Source: Campylobacteraceae bacterium (GTDB lineage: Bacteria > Campylobacterota > Campylobacteria > Campylobacterales > Campylobacteraceae). Taken from it: a DNA stretch of 11,368 nt. A program made the position numbers and the translations under genes. How positions within the stretch are numbered: the stretch's first letter is position 1; each line of letters starts with the position of its first letter. Below, in pieces: positions 1-6,659 of this stretch. A model generated the notes under the pieces. It ran no database searches and was not told the origin of the DNA. It saw only the letters and a list, made by a program, of their open reading frames with translations. The stretch spans positions 1 to 11,368 of the forward strand of contig JAISNG010000168.1 in NCBI GenBank assembly GCA_031276365.1, in the 5' to 3' direction.

Positions 1-1
1 A

Positions 2-1258
2 GAGCAGAGCGATATAATATCAGAAGAGTTGTTTTTGTTTCAAAAATTTTTGCAAAATGTACCGAGCCTTACTTTTTCGGATATTTTACAGCTTTTTTTA
101 AAAAGACTTCAAGGCAGAAGTTTGGACGATAATGCTGGCGGCAAAGTAACAGTCATGGGCGTTTTGGAGAGCCGCGGAGTAAGATACGACGGCGTAATAA
201 TCATTCATTTTAACGATGATATCGTCCCAAAACGCAGCAGCAAAGACCTCTTTATCTCTTCGTCCGTAAGGGCAAAATGTGCTTTGCCGAGCATTGAAGA
301 GAGAGAAAATCTGCAGCGTTTTTTTTACGATAGACTTATAAATAACGCCTCCGTAGTTGCAATCAGCGCAGTGGAAAACGAGGATAAAATACCGTCAAGA
401 TTTCTCAAAACGCTTCAATTTGAAAAGCTAAATTATGATGAAAAATCATACGTCGATATTATCATCGCAAAAAATTACCGCGCAAAAAGCGGGATAAAAT
501 CATTTCGCCTTGCGTACGATTTTTTTGAAAAACCACTCTCTGCTACCGCTTTGAAAACCTATCTTGAATGCTCTTTAAAATATTTTTTCAGATATATCAA
601 GCATTACGAAGAGCCAAAACGACTAAAATATGACGCAAGAGATATCGGAAATTTTGTACATGAGGTGTTGCGCAGCGTTTTTTTACAGCCTCCAGTTTCG
701 CTTGAGCAGATGAAAAAAGCGGCTCAAGAGAAAACGCAACAGATAAAAGAGCGTTATGCTAAAAGTGCGCTTTTAGAGTTGGAAGTGGATATCTGGCTCA
801 ATAGGCTGGAGAGCGTTTTTGCAAAAGAACTGCAAAGATATGAAGAGGGATGGAGAGTATTTAAGCTTGAAGAGTGGTTTGAGCGCAAAACGGACGGCAT
901 ATGGCTTGCGGGCAAGATAGACAGGATAGATAAACGCGCAGGCGAATATCTGCTTTTGGATTATAAGACGGGCAGGATAAACACGCAAAAACGTCTGGAA
1001 AAAGCACTTGAGGCAAGCAATTTTCAGCTGGAGTTTTACGCGCTTTTGTGTGAAAATTTGGGAGAGATTAACGCGGCATTTTATGATTTGAACGAGGCAA
1101 GATTTATGGAAGATGACTATTTTTGCGAGAAAAAAGCGCGTCTTTGGGAGCATTTGCTGGAGTTAAAAGAGCAAAAAGAGTCTGTTTTTGAAGTTTGTCA
1201 AGATAAAAAATCGTGTCTTTTTTGTCCGTACAAGATGCTTTGCGGAGTGCAGATATGA
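2..1258 (+). CDS. addB: AddB-like helicase-nuclease subunit, C-terminal part (5' end outside window)
   Basis: This is the C-terminal ~418 residues of the AddB subunit of the AddAB enzyme, which resects double-strand breaks for RecA loading. The frame is open to the left edge, so the TTG at 29 is not the real start. A RecB-type PD-(D/E)XK nuclease module is visible: GKIDRID, then LLLDYKTG with the catalytic Asp at 959-961 and Lys at 965-967, then QLEFYALL. Four cysteines fit the AddB iron-sulfur staple: one before the nuclease (569-571, in YLECS) and a C-x2-C-x5-C cluster at the end (1214-1243). The stop overlaps the addA start as ATGA, indicating translational coupling. The addB-addA-rplM-rpsI order matches what I recall from C. 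jejuni. Confidence 0.9.
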   Translation, partial: EQSDIISEELFLFQKFLQNVPSLTFSDILQLFLKRLQGRSLDDNAGGKVTVMGVLESRGVRYDGVIIIHFNDDIVPKRSSKDLFISSSVRAKCALPSIEERENLQRFFYDRLINNASVVAISAVENEDKIPSRFLKTLQFEKLNYDEKSYVDIIIAKNYRAKSGIKSFRLAYDFFEKPLSATALKTYLECSLKYFFRYIKHYEEPKRLKYDARDIGNFVHEVLRSVFLQPPVSLEQMKKAAQEKTQQIKERYAKSALLELEVDIWLNRLESVFAKELQRYEEGWRVFKLEEWFERKTDGIWLAGKIDRIDKRAGEYLLLDYKTGRINTQKRLEKALEASNFQLEFYALLCENLGEINAAFYDLNEARFMEDDYFCEKKARLWEHLLELKEQKESVFEVCQDKKSCLFCPYKMLCGVQI

Positions 1259-3957
1259 AATTTTTAAACGCTTTGGCTCTGAATGCAAGTGCGGGAAGCG
1301 GCAAGACCTTTGCCCTTTCTGTGCGTTATACCGCACTTTTACTCATGGGGGTAAATCCCGCAAATATTATCGCTTTGACGTTTACTAAAAAAGCCGCCAA
1401 CGAAATGCAGCACAGAGTTTATCAGACACTGCAGGAACTTGAGAGCAAAGAGAGCGAGCTGAATGAACTTTGTAAACTCTTACAGATGGAAAAAGATGAG
1501 GTTTTGGCGCTCAGAAAGAGGATTTTGCCGCTATTTTTGCAGGCAAATATCAAAATCTCCACTATAGATGCTTTTTTCGGACAAATTTTGCGTAAATTTG
1601 CTCTGCATGCGGGATTGATGCCTGATTTCAAATCTAAAGAATTTCACAATCAAACCAGAGCCAAAGAGTCTTTTATAAATGCCGTCAAAGCTGCTGACGC
1701 TTACAAACAGCTACTCTTTTTTGCACTCAAATCCCAAAAAAATATCAACTATTTTTTTGATGTTTTATCTTATATGTATGAAAAAAACAGTGAAATCGGC
1801 GAGTTGAAATTTGCCCGCACTGCACCACCGAACTCTTTAGTGCTGACGAAAGTCATACAGAAAATAAAAAGTTTTTTGCTGGAAGAGGGCGCGGCAAATA
1901 GAGCCGTGGAACTGTTTGATAAAAAGGCGGAAGAGTTTGTCAAAAGCGAAGTTTTGGGCAAAGATACGCTTTTAGAACATACATGGTTTAAAAAAATCCA
2001 TACGCCAACACTTGACGAACTTTTTTTTGAGCTTAAAAATGAAGTTAAAGAGTTTTATGAAGACAAGGAGAGATATTTTCTCGGCGAACTCTTTTATCTT
2101 TTTGAGATATATAAAAAAACGCTTAAAAATATCAGTACAAAGAGTAATGAACTCTCTTTTTCGGATATAACAAATGTTGTATATGAGTTGCTTTGCAATC
2201 ATGTGGATAGTGATTTTCTCTATTTTAGACTGGACGCTAAGATAGAACATCTTTTGATAGACGAATTTCAGGATACAAATATCACGCAGTACAGGATTTT
2301 GGAGCCGATTATCAAAGAGATAACCGCAGGCATCGGTACAAAAGAGTTTAAAAGCTTTTTTTATGTGGGCGATGTGAAACAGGCTATCTATCGTTTTCGC
2401 GGCGGTACAAAAGAGCTTTTTTCGCACATTGTTTCGCTTTTTGACATAAATATAGATTCTTTGAAATACAACTATCGCAGCAAAAAGTTGATAGTAGAGT
2501 TCATAAATGAAGCTTTTAAGGATAAAATCGCAAATTACGAACCGCAAATCGCTCATGAGGCAAACAGCGGCGGTTTTGTAGAGGTAAAAAGCTGTGAAGA
2601 TGTGAAAGATGGTATAGTTGAGAGCATAAAAGAGCTTTTAAAAAACGGTGCGGCGGCGGATGATATAGCTATCTTGTGCAACACAAACAAAGATGCCGCG
2701 GAGATTAGAGATGCCATTATGGAAGCGTTTGATGATGTGAGAGTTTATACGGAAAGTCATAAACTTTTGATTGAGAGTGCGAATGTAGCGGCGATTTTGG
2801 AGTTTTTGAGATATCTCTACTTCAAAGATGAGCTGTACGGACGCAATTTTTCGGCGTTTTTGGATATTGATGAACTGCCGAATGTTCAAGGTTTTGATAT
2901 TAACGCCGCGCCGCTTGAGCTTGTAAAAAGTTGTATTGACACGTTTAAAATACCATCAAGCGCAGATGTTATCGGCTTTTTGGACATTATGTCAAGATAT
3001 GAGGATATTGAGAATCTGCTGTTTGTATGCGAAGATATACGCGAGCGTTCATATGAGAGCGGCGAGGGCATTCGCGTGCTTACCGTGCATAAATCAAAAG
3101 GGTTGGAATTTCCATTTGTTATTGTTGCGGACAGACTGCAAAAAGAGAATAATCTTGCAAATCAGCTGCTGTTTGATTATGACGGCATAGAGTTAAAACG
3201 ACTCTTTTTAAGAGAGAGCAGACGCGAACTTACGGATGAATTTTATAAAAAGGCAAAAGAAAAAGATGCGCTTTTGGAGAGCGAAGATGAGTTAAACCGC
3301 TTTTATGTTGCTTTTACACGCGCTAAAAATGCTCTCATGATTGTGCAAAAAAATGAGAAAAGTTCATTTGAAAGGCTTCTTTTGAAAGATGGCGCGAAAG
3401 GCGAAATAGAGGCAAAAATAGAGGAGAAAAAGAGCGCGTCTCCAAGCGTGCCGTACATTGGCAAAAGATTTGGAAAGCAGAATGCAAAAGCGCAAAAAGA
3501 GCCGATTGAGGCGAGCATGGAAGATATATATTTTGGTTTGGCGCTGCATTTTACGCTTGAAATGATGAACAGTTTTAGTGTAAAAGAGCTTGAAACTTCG
3601 CTTGTATGCGCCAAAAATCGTTACGGAAGAGCGCTTGATAAACATGCGTTTGTTTCAATTAAGCGCAGAATCTCGCGCCTTATAGCCGACAATGAATTTC
3701 AAAATATGTTTAAAAGCGGCAGGATTTGCAAGGAACAGCCGTATATATTTGAAGGAGAACGCCGTCAGATGGATATTTTCATAGAAAAGGACGATGAGGT
3801 TGTAATTATAGACTACAAATCCTCATCATACGCTAAAGGCGCTCATATAAAGCAGGTTTCGGAGTATAAAAGGGCTATGGAATCCATAAGCAAAAAAAGA
3901 GTAAAAGCCTATATTTACTATCTGCATGAACAAGAACTTGAAATTATAAGCTTATAA
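1255..3957 (+). CDS. addA: AddA/RecB-like UvrD-type helicase-nuclease
   Basis: This is a 900-residue superfamily-1 helicase with a C-terminal nuclease, partner of AddB in recombinational repair. Motifs in order: Walker A ASAGSGKT (residues 11-18), motif Ia TFTKKAANEM, Walker B DEFQDT (336-341), motif III GDVKQAIYRFRGG (from 372), NYRS, motif V VHKSKGLEF (from 611), and motif VI RFYVAFTRA (682-690). The nuclease core is D840, then IIDYK with D853 and K855, then QVSEY. Both subunits therefore keep a nuclease, as in AddAB and unlike RecBCD. I chose the ATG at 1255 over the GTG at 1213. It overlaps the addB stop, has GGAG at 1244-1247, and puts the Walker A at the expected distance from the N-terminus. 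Confidence 0.93.
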   Translation: MKFLNALALNASAGSGKTFALSVRYTALLLMGVNPANIIALTFTKKAANEMQHRVYQTLQELESKESELNELCKLLQMEKDEVLALRKRILPLFLQANIKISTIDAFFGQILRKFALHAGLMPDFKSKEFHNQTRAKESFINAVKAADAYKQLLFFALKSQKNINYFFDVLSYMYEKNSEIGELKFARTAPPNSLVLTKVIQKIKSFLLEEGAANRAVELFDKKAEEFVKSEVLGKDTLLEHTWFKKIHTPTLDELFFELKNEVKEFYEDKERYFLGELFYLFEIYKKTLKNISTKSNELSFSDITNVVYELLCNHVDSDFLYFRLDAKIEHLLIDEFQDTNITQYRILEPIIKEITAGIGTKEFKSFFYVGDVKQAIYRFRGGTKELFSHIVSLFDINIDSLKYNYRSKKLIVEFINEAFKDKIANYEPQIAHEANSGGFVEVKSCEDVKDGIVESIKELLKNGAAADDIAILCNTNKDAAEIRDAIMEAFDDVRVYTESHKLLIESANVAAILEFLRYLYFKDELYGRNFSAFLDIDELPNVQGFDINAAPLELVKSCIDTFKIPSSADVIGFLDIMSRYEDIENLLFVCEDIRERSYESGEGIRVLTVHKSKGLEFPFVIVADRLQKENNLANQLLFDYDGIELKRLFLRESRRELTDEFYKKAKEKDALLESEDELNRFYVAFTRAKNALMIVQKNEKSSFERLLLKDGAKGEIEAKIEEKKSASPSVPYIGKRFGKQNAKAQKEPIEASMEDIYFGLALHFTLEMMNSFSVKELETSLVCAKNRYGRALDKHAFVSIKRRISRLIADNEFQNMFKSGRICKEQPYIFEGERRQMDIFIEKDDEVVIIDYKSSSYAKGAHIKQVSEYKRAMESISKKRVKAYIYYLHEQELEIISL

Positions 3958-3994
3958 TAATTTTAAATTCAGCGAAACATAAGAATTATTTAAC

Positions 3995-4000
3995 TACAAT
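3995..4000 (+). promoter_or_regulatory. Possible -10 box for rplM-rpsI
   Basis: TACAAT lies 30 bp before the rplM start, in the 73-bp gap after addA, behind an AT-rich stretch. There is no convincing -35, which is usual for housekeeping promoters in this phylum. The L13-S9 genes could have their own transcript here or also be read through from addBA. Confidence 0.4.
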
Positions 4001-4030
4001 CCTCTCTTTAAAACTTAAAAAGGCAATACA

Positions 4031-4462
4031 ATGAGCATTACTAAGATTGTAAAACCAAACGAAGTCGTCAGAAATTGGGTCTTGATAGACGCAAAAGGAC
4101 AACGATTCGGGCGCGTTTTGACTCAAGCTGCGACACTACTTCGCGGTAAACACAAGCCGTCATTTACGCCGAATGTGGATTGTGGCGATTTTGTTGTGAT
4201 TATAAATGCCGCGCTGGCGGATTTCAGCGGCAAAAAAATTGATGCGAAATTTTACCATAGACACAGCGGATATTTCGGAAGTACAAAAAGCGAAAAACTC
4301 GGCGATTTGCTTGAGAAAAATCCTGTGAAATTATACAAAATCGCGGTACGCGGCATGCTTCCAAAGAGCGTTTTGGGCAAAGCCATGCTCAAAAAACTTA
4401 AAGTTTACGCACTTGGTGAGCATCCTCATACGGCACAATTCGGCAAAACGGAAGGAAAATAA
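4031..4462 (+). CDS. rplM: 50S ribosomal protein L13
   Basis: This 143-residue protein has the usual length of bacterial L13, an early-assembly protein of the large subunit. Recognisable L13 signatures include WVLIDAKGQRFGR near the N-terminus, LRGKHKPSFTP, the tyrosine-rich FYHRHSGYFG, AVRGMLPKS, and the C-terminal KVYALGEHPHTAQ. The ATG is preceded by AAAAAGG as ribosome binding site. It is followed 2 bp later by rpsI, the near-universal bacterial rplM-rpsI pair, whose products are made together. Confidence 0.98.
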   Translation: MSITKIVKPNEVVRNWVLIDAKGQRFGRVLTQAATLLRGKHKPSFTPNVDCGDFVVIINAALADFSGKKIDAKFYHRHSGYFGSTKSEKLGDLLEKNPVKLYKIAVRGMLPKSVLGKAMLKKLKVYALGEHPHTAQFGKTEGK

Positions 4463-4464
4463 TC

Positions 4465-4854
4465 ATGGCAACAGTTTACGCAACAGGCAAAAGAAAGTCA
4501 GCAGTCGCTAAAGTCAGAATCAAAACAGGCAAAGGCGGAATTATCGTAAATGGTATTGATTTGAACACTTGGCTTGGCGGACATGAGGCTATCAAGCTTA
4601 AAGTCATACAGCCTTTACTGCTTACAAAACAGGAGTCCTTGATAGAGGTAAACGCAGTTATCATTGGCGGCGGTTACTCCGCACAGGCTGATGCCTTGCG
4701 TCATGGCATAGCCAAAGCGCTTGCGAACATGGATGCGGATTTCAGAGCTATCTTGAAACCAAAAGGACTTTTGACAAGAGATTCAAGAGTTGTAGAGAGA
4801 AAAAAATTCGGCAGACACAAAGCGCGCCGTTCTCCTCAATTTTCAAAACGTTAA
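4465..4854 (+). CDS. rpsI: 30S ribosomal protein S9
   Basis: This 129-residue S9 is a small-subunit protein whose basic C-terminal tail reaches the P-site tRNA. Visible signatures are YATGKRKSAVA at the N-terminus, GGGYSAQADALRHGIAKAL in the middle, and LTRDSRVVERKKFGRHKARR before the terminal SKR tail. Length and termini are complete. The ribosome binding site AAGGA (4452-4456) lies inside the end of rplM. A hairpin follows about 15 bp after the stop and probably closes the transcript. Confidence 0.98.
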   Translation: MATVYATGKRKSAVAKVRIKTGKGGIIVNGIDLNTWLGGHEAIKLKVIQPLLLTKQESLIEVNAVIIGGGYSAQADALRHGIAKALANMDADFRAILKPKGLLTRDSRVVERKKFGRHKARRSPQFSKR

Positions 4855-4868
4855 TCAAAAAGATTTTC

Positions 4869-4891
4869 AAGAGTCGGCTTGCCCGACTCTT
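4869..4891 (+). terminator. Hairpin terminator after rpsI
   Basis: A perfect 9-bp stem, AAGAGTCGG / CCGACTCTT, encloses a 5-nt loop, CTTGC. It lies 14 bp after the rpsI stop. A run of six T comes only about 14 nt after the stem, so it is a plausible but not ideal intrinsic terminator. Confidence 0.65.
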
Positions 4892-4974
4892 CCTCACAAA
4901 TCACTTTTTTACAGAGCTTTTGCGTTTCAAACAGTACATATTTTGAAAAATTTTTACAAATTTGCGCTCGTTAA

Positions 4975-5003
4975 TTGACAATTTAACTTGACTATGCTAT
5001 AAT
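4975..5003 (+). promoter_or_regulatory. Consensus sigma70 promoter with extended -10
   Basis: TTGACA (4975-4980), exactly 17 bp, then TATAAT (4998-5003), with TG at 4995-4996 giving an extended -10. An AT-rich block (about 4941-4963) sits where an UP element would be. Such a complete match, especially the -35, is unusual in Campylobacterota, where housekeeping promoters normally lack a -35. The start point should be near 5010, giving a ~97-nt leader before the peptide-binding protein gene, or a separate small RNA. Confidence 0.75.
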
Positions 5004-5018
5004 CTCCACGTCTAAATG

Positions 5019-5035
5019 ACAAACCTCCTTTTTGT
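5019..5035 (+). other. Small hairpin with anti-Shine-Dalgarno loop
   Basis: ACAAA (5019-5023) can pair with TTTGT (5031-5035) around a 7-nt loop, CCTCCTT. The loop is complementary to a Shine-Dalgarno sequence. It lies just after the predicted start of the transcript from the 4975-5003 promoter. The stem is only 5 bp, so the fold is tentative. The sequence match itself is seen directly. Confidence 0.4.
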
Positions 5036-5037
5036 AG

Positions 5038-5100
5038 CATTATAGGGAGTTGCAACGTTCCTCACATCCTTTAAAATACGTTGCAACTTCTGCTATAATG
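5038..5100 (+). repeat. Long interrupted inverted repeat with two GTTGCAAC palindromes
   Basis: The left arm has CATTATAG (5038-5045) and AGTTGCAACGT (5048-5058). The right arm has ACGTTGCAACT (5078-5088) and CTATAATG (5093-5100). Nineteen bases on each side pair perfectly, interrupted only by a GG / TCTG internal loop, around a 19-nt loop. Each arm contains the 8-bp palindrome GTTGCAAC (5049-5056 and 5080-5087), centres 31 bp apart, about three DNA turns. It could be a paired operator for a dimeric repressor or a stable leader-RNA stem. The right arm contains the -10 of the following gene. Confidence 0.7.
5091..5099 (+). promoter_or_regulatory. Extended -10 promoter at the peptide-binding protein start
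   Basis: TGCTATAAT, the same 9-mer as in the upstream promoter (4995-5003), ends 7 bp before the ATG at 5107. Transcription from here would start at or next to that A, giving a leaderless mRNA. No good -35 is present. A GTTGCAAC palindrome (5080-5087) lies just upstream of the -10, where a repressor would block polymerase. Confidence 0.55.
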
Positions 5101-5106
5101 TCTCTC

Positions 5107-6600
5107 ATGAAAGTTTTAATCACACTATTTATTTTAGCGCAATTGTCTTTTTGCGCATCGCTTCATATCGGCATGAGCGCCAATCCCAGCCGTATCAATC
5201 CAATACTCTCCACAGATTCGGTCAGCGGTGAACTTGCGCAGTATATTTTCAATTCGCTTATCACATATGATGAGAATGCCTCTATAAAACCTGAACTTGC
5301 AAAGTCTTATCGCTTTTTGGACAATAAAACACTCCTTTTTACGCTCAGAGATGATGTTTTTTGGAGCGACGGGGTGAAATTTGGCGCGCAAGATGTAGTT
5401 TTTACTTATGAGACGATAATTTCTCCGAAAGTCTTTACGCCGTATGCCGATAGTTTTAAACACATACAAAAAGTGGAAGCGTTAGATAATTTAAGCATAA
5501 AGGTTACATACAAATATCCGTATTTTGCCGCGCTTGAGACATGGAGCATGGGGATATTGCCCTATCATATATTGAAAGACGAAGAGTCTATCATGACAAG
5601 CTCTTTCAACCAAAACCCCATAGGTACGGGCGCATTTATCTTGAAAGATTTCTCTATCTCAAGCAATTTTATACTTGAGGCAAATAAAAACTACTTTTTA
5701 GGCGCTCCAAAACTTGAGAGGGTAATTTATCACTTTGCTCCTGATTCTGCATCTGAATTTTTGATGTTAAAATCGGGCGGGCTGGATATCGGAAGTTTGA
5801 CGCCTCTGCAGGTCAAAAGACAGCTTGATGAGAAGTTTCATAAACGTTTCAATATATACGAAACAATGTCGCACTCATACTCTTATGTAGGTTTTAATCT
5901 GGATTTGCCCAAATTTAAAAATGCGCGTGTACGCGAAGCTTTGTCTCTTGCGATAGACAGGCAGGAGTTGATAGATTTACTTCTGTTTGGTGACGGCATT
6001 ATCTGCACAGGTCCGTTTATGCCGTTTACCAAAGCTTTTAATCCCGAAGTAGAAGCCCCGAAACGCGATATAAAAAGAGCAAAAGAGCTGCTTTTGGAAG
6101 CTGGGTATGATGAGAAAAATCCGCTTAAATTTGAACTTATAACAAATGCAGGACCAAGAATTTATATAGCGCAAATCCTCCAGCAGCAGTTAAAAGAGGT
6201 AAACGTACATGTAAGCGTACGCATGATGGAGTGGCAGGCGTTTTTAAACACAGTTGTCAATCCGCGCAGATTTGAGGCTATCGTGATGGGCTGGCAGATG
6301 GGACTTAAACCCGATGCTTACTCTATTTGGCACAGCGAATCCGCCGTAATCGGAGGTTTTAATCTCGTTGGCTATAAAAATGACGAAGTTGATATGCTGA
6401 TAAAAAAAGCCGAAAGAACGATAGACGAAGAGGAATTTTACGCTATTTATCGGCATATTTTTAAACTTATAAAAGATGACAATCCATATCTTTTTTTATA
6501 TATTCCAAAAACTCTTACAGCTGTAAAAAAAGAGGTGTTTCCTATCCGCCCATCAATCATAGGAATTACTCATAATATTCTTGAATGGGACAAAAAATAA
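5107..6600 (+). CDS. Periplasmic peptide-binding protein, ABC family 5 (orphan)
   Basis: This 497-residue extracytoplasmic solute-binding protein is of the DppA/OppA/NikA type (SBP_bac_5). It has a signal peptide: Lys-2, hydrophobic residues 3-15, then SFCAS. The Cys at 16 is preceded by Phe, so the lipobox is poor and a soluble periplasmic protein is more likely. The family signature WSDGVKFGAQDVVFTYE starts at residue 86, and length is near the usual ~500. I chose the ATG at 5107 because the signal peptide begins there. TTG 5050 and ATG 5098 would add an unlikely N-terminus and overlap the promoter. No Shine-Dalgarno precedes 5107. No permease or ATPase gene is adjacent, so the substrate (peptide, nickel chelate or other) cannot be told. 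Confidence 0.88.
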   Translation: MKVLITLFILAQLSFCASLHIGMSANPSRINPILSTDSVSGELAQYIFNSLITYDENASIKPELAKSYRFLDNKTLLFTLRDDVFWSDGVKFGAQDVVFTYETIISPKVFTPYADSFKHIQKVEALDNLSIKVTYKYPYFAALETWSMGILPYHILKDEESIMTSSFNQNPIGTGAFILKDFSISSNFILEANKNYFLGAPKLERVIYHFAPDSASEFLMLKSGGLDIGSLTPLQVKRQLDEKFHKRFNIYETMSHSYSYVGFNLDLPKFKNARVREALSLAIDRQELIDLLLFGDGIICTGPFMPFTKAFNPEVEAPKRDIKRAKELLLEAGYDEKNPLKFELITNAGPRIYIAQILQQQLKEVNVHVSVRMMEWQAFLNTVVNPRRFEAIVMGWQMGLKPDAYSIWHSESAVIGGFNLVGYKNDEVDMLIKKAERTIDEEEFYAIYRHIFKLIKDDNPYLFLYIPKTLTAVKKEVFPIRPSIIGITHNILEWDKK

Positions 6601-6622
6601 TTTTATATTAAAGCAAAATAGA

Positions 6623-6628
6623 TAGAAT
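6623..6628 (+). promoter_or_regulatory. Possible -10 box for the OmpA-family gene
   Basis: TAGAAT lies 31 bp before the ATG at 6660 in a very AT-rich 59-bp gap. No -35 is recognisable. The gap shows no strong terminator, so read-through from the peptide-binding gene is also possible. Confidence 0.35.
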
Positions 6629-6659
6629 ATCTCTTTAAAAAATACTTTAAGGATTAATT

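Noticed and set aside
1213..1254. GTG start extending AddA by 14 residues
   Set aside because: It lies deep in the addB cysteine cluster coding region. The ATG at 1255 has a ribosome binding site and the classic ATGA overlap.
1972..2556. 194-codon minus-strand frame inside addA
   Set aside because: It is fully antisense to conserved helicase motifs, with biased composition and no start signals.
4954..5022. Minus-strand 22-codon frame (TTG 5022) behind AGGAGG and a minus-strand TATAAT
   Set aside because: The AGGAGG is only 1 nt from the TTG, too close for initiation, and the peptide is unremarkable. The AGGAGG is better explained as the complement of the CCTCCTT loop.
5050..5106. Upstream TTG (5050) and ATG (5098) starts for the peptide-binding protein
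   Set aside because: They add a polar, non-signal N-terminus, run through the inverted repeat and -10 element, and have no properly spaced ribosome binding site. The signal peptide begins at ATG 5107.
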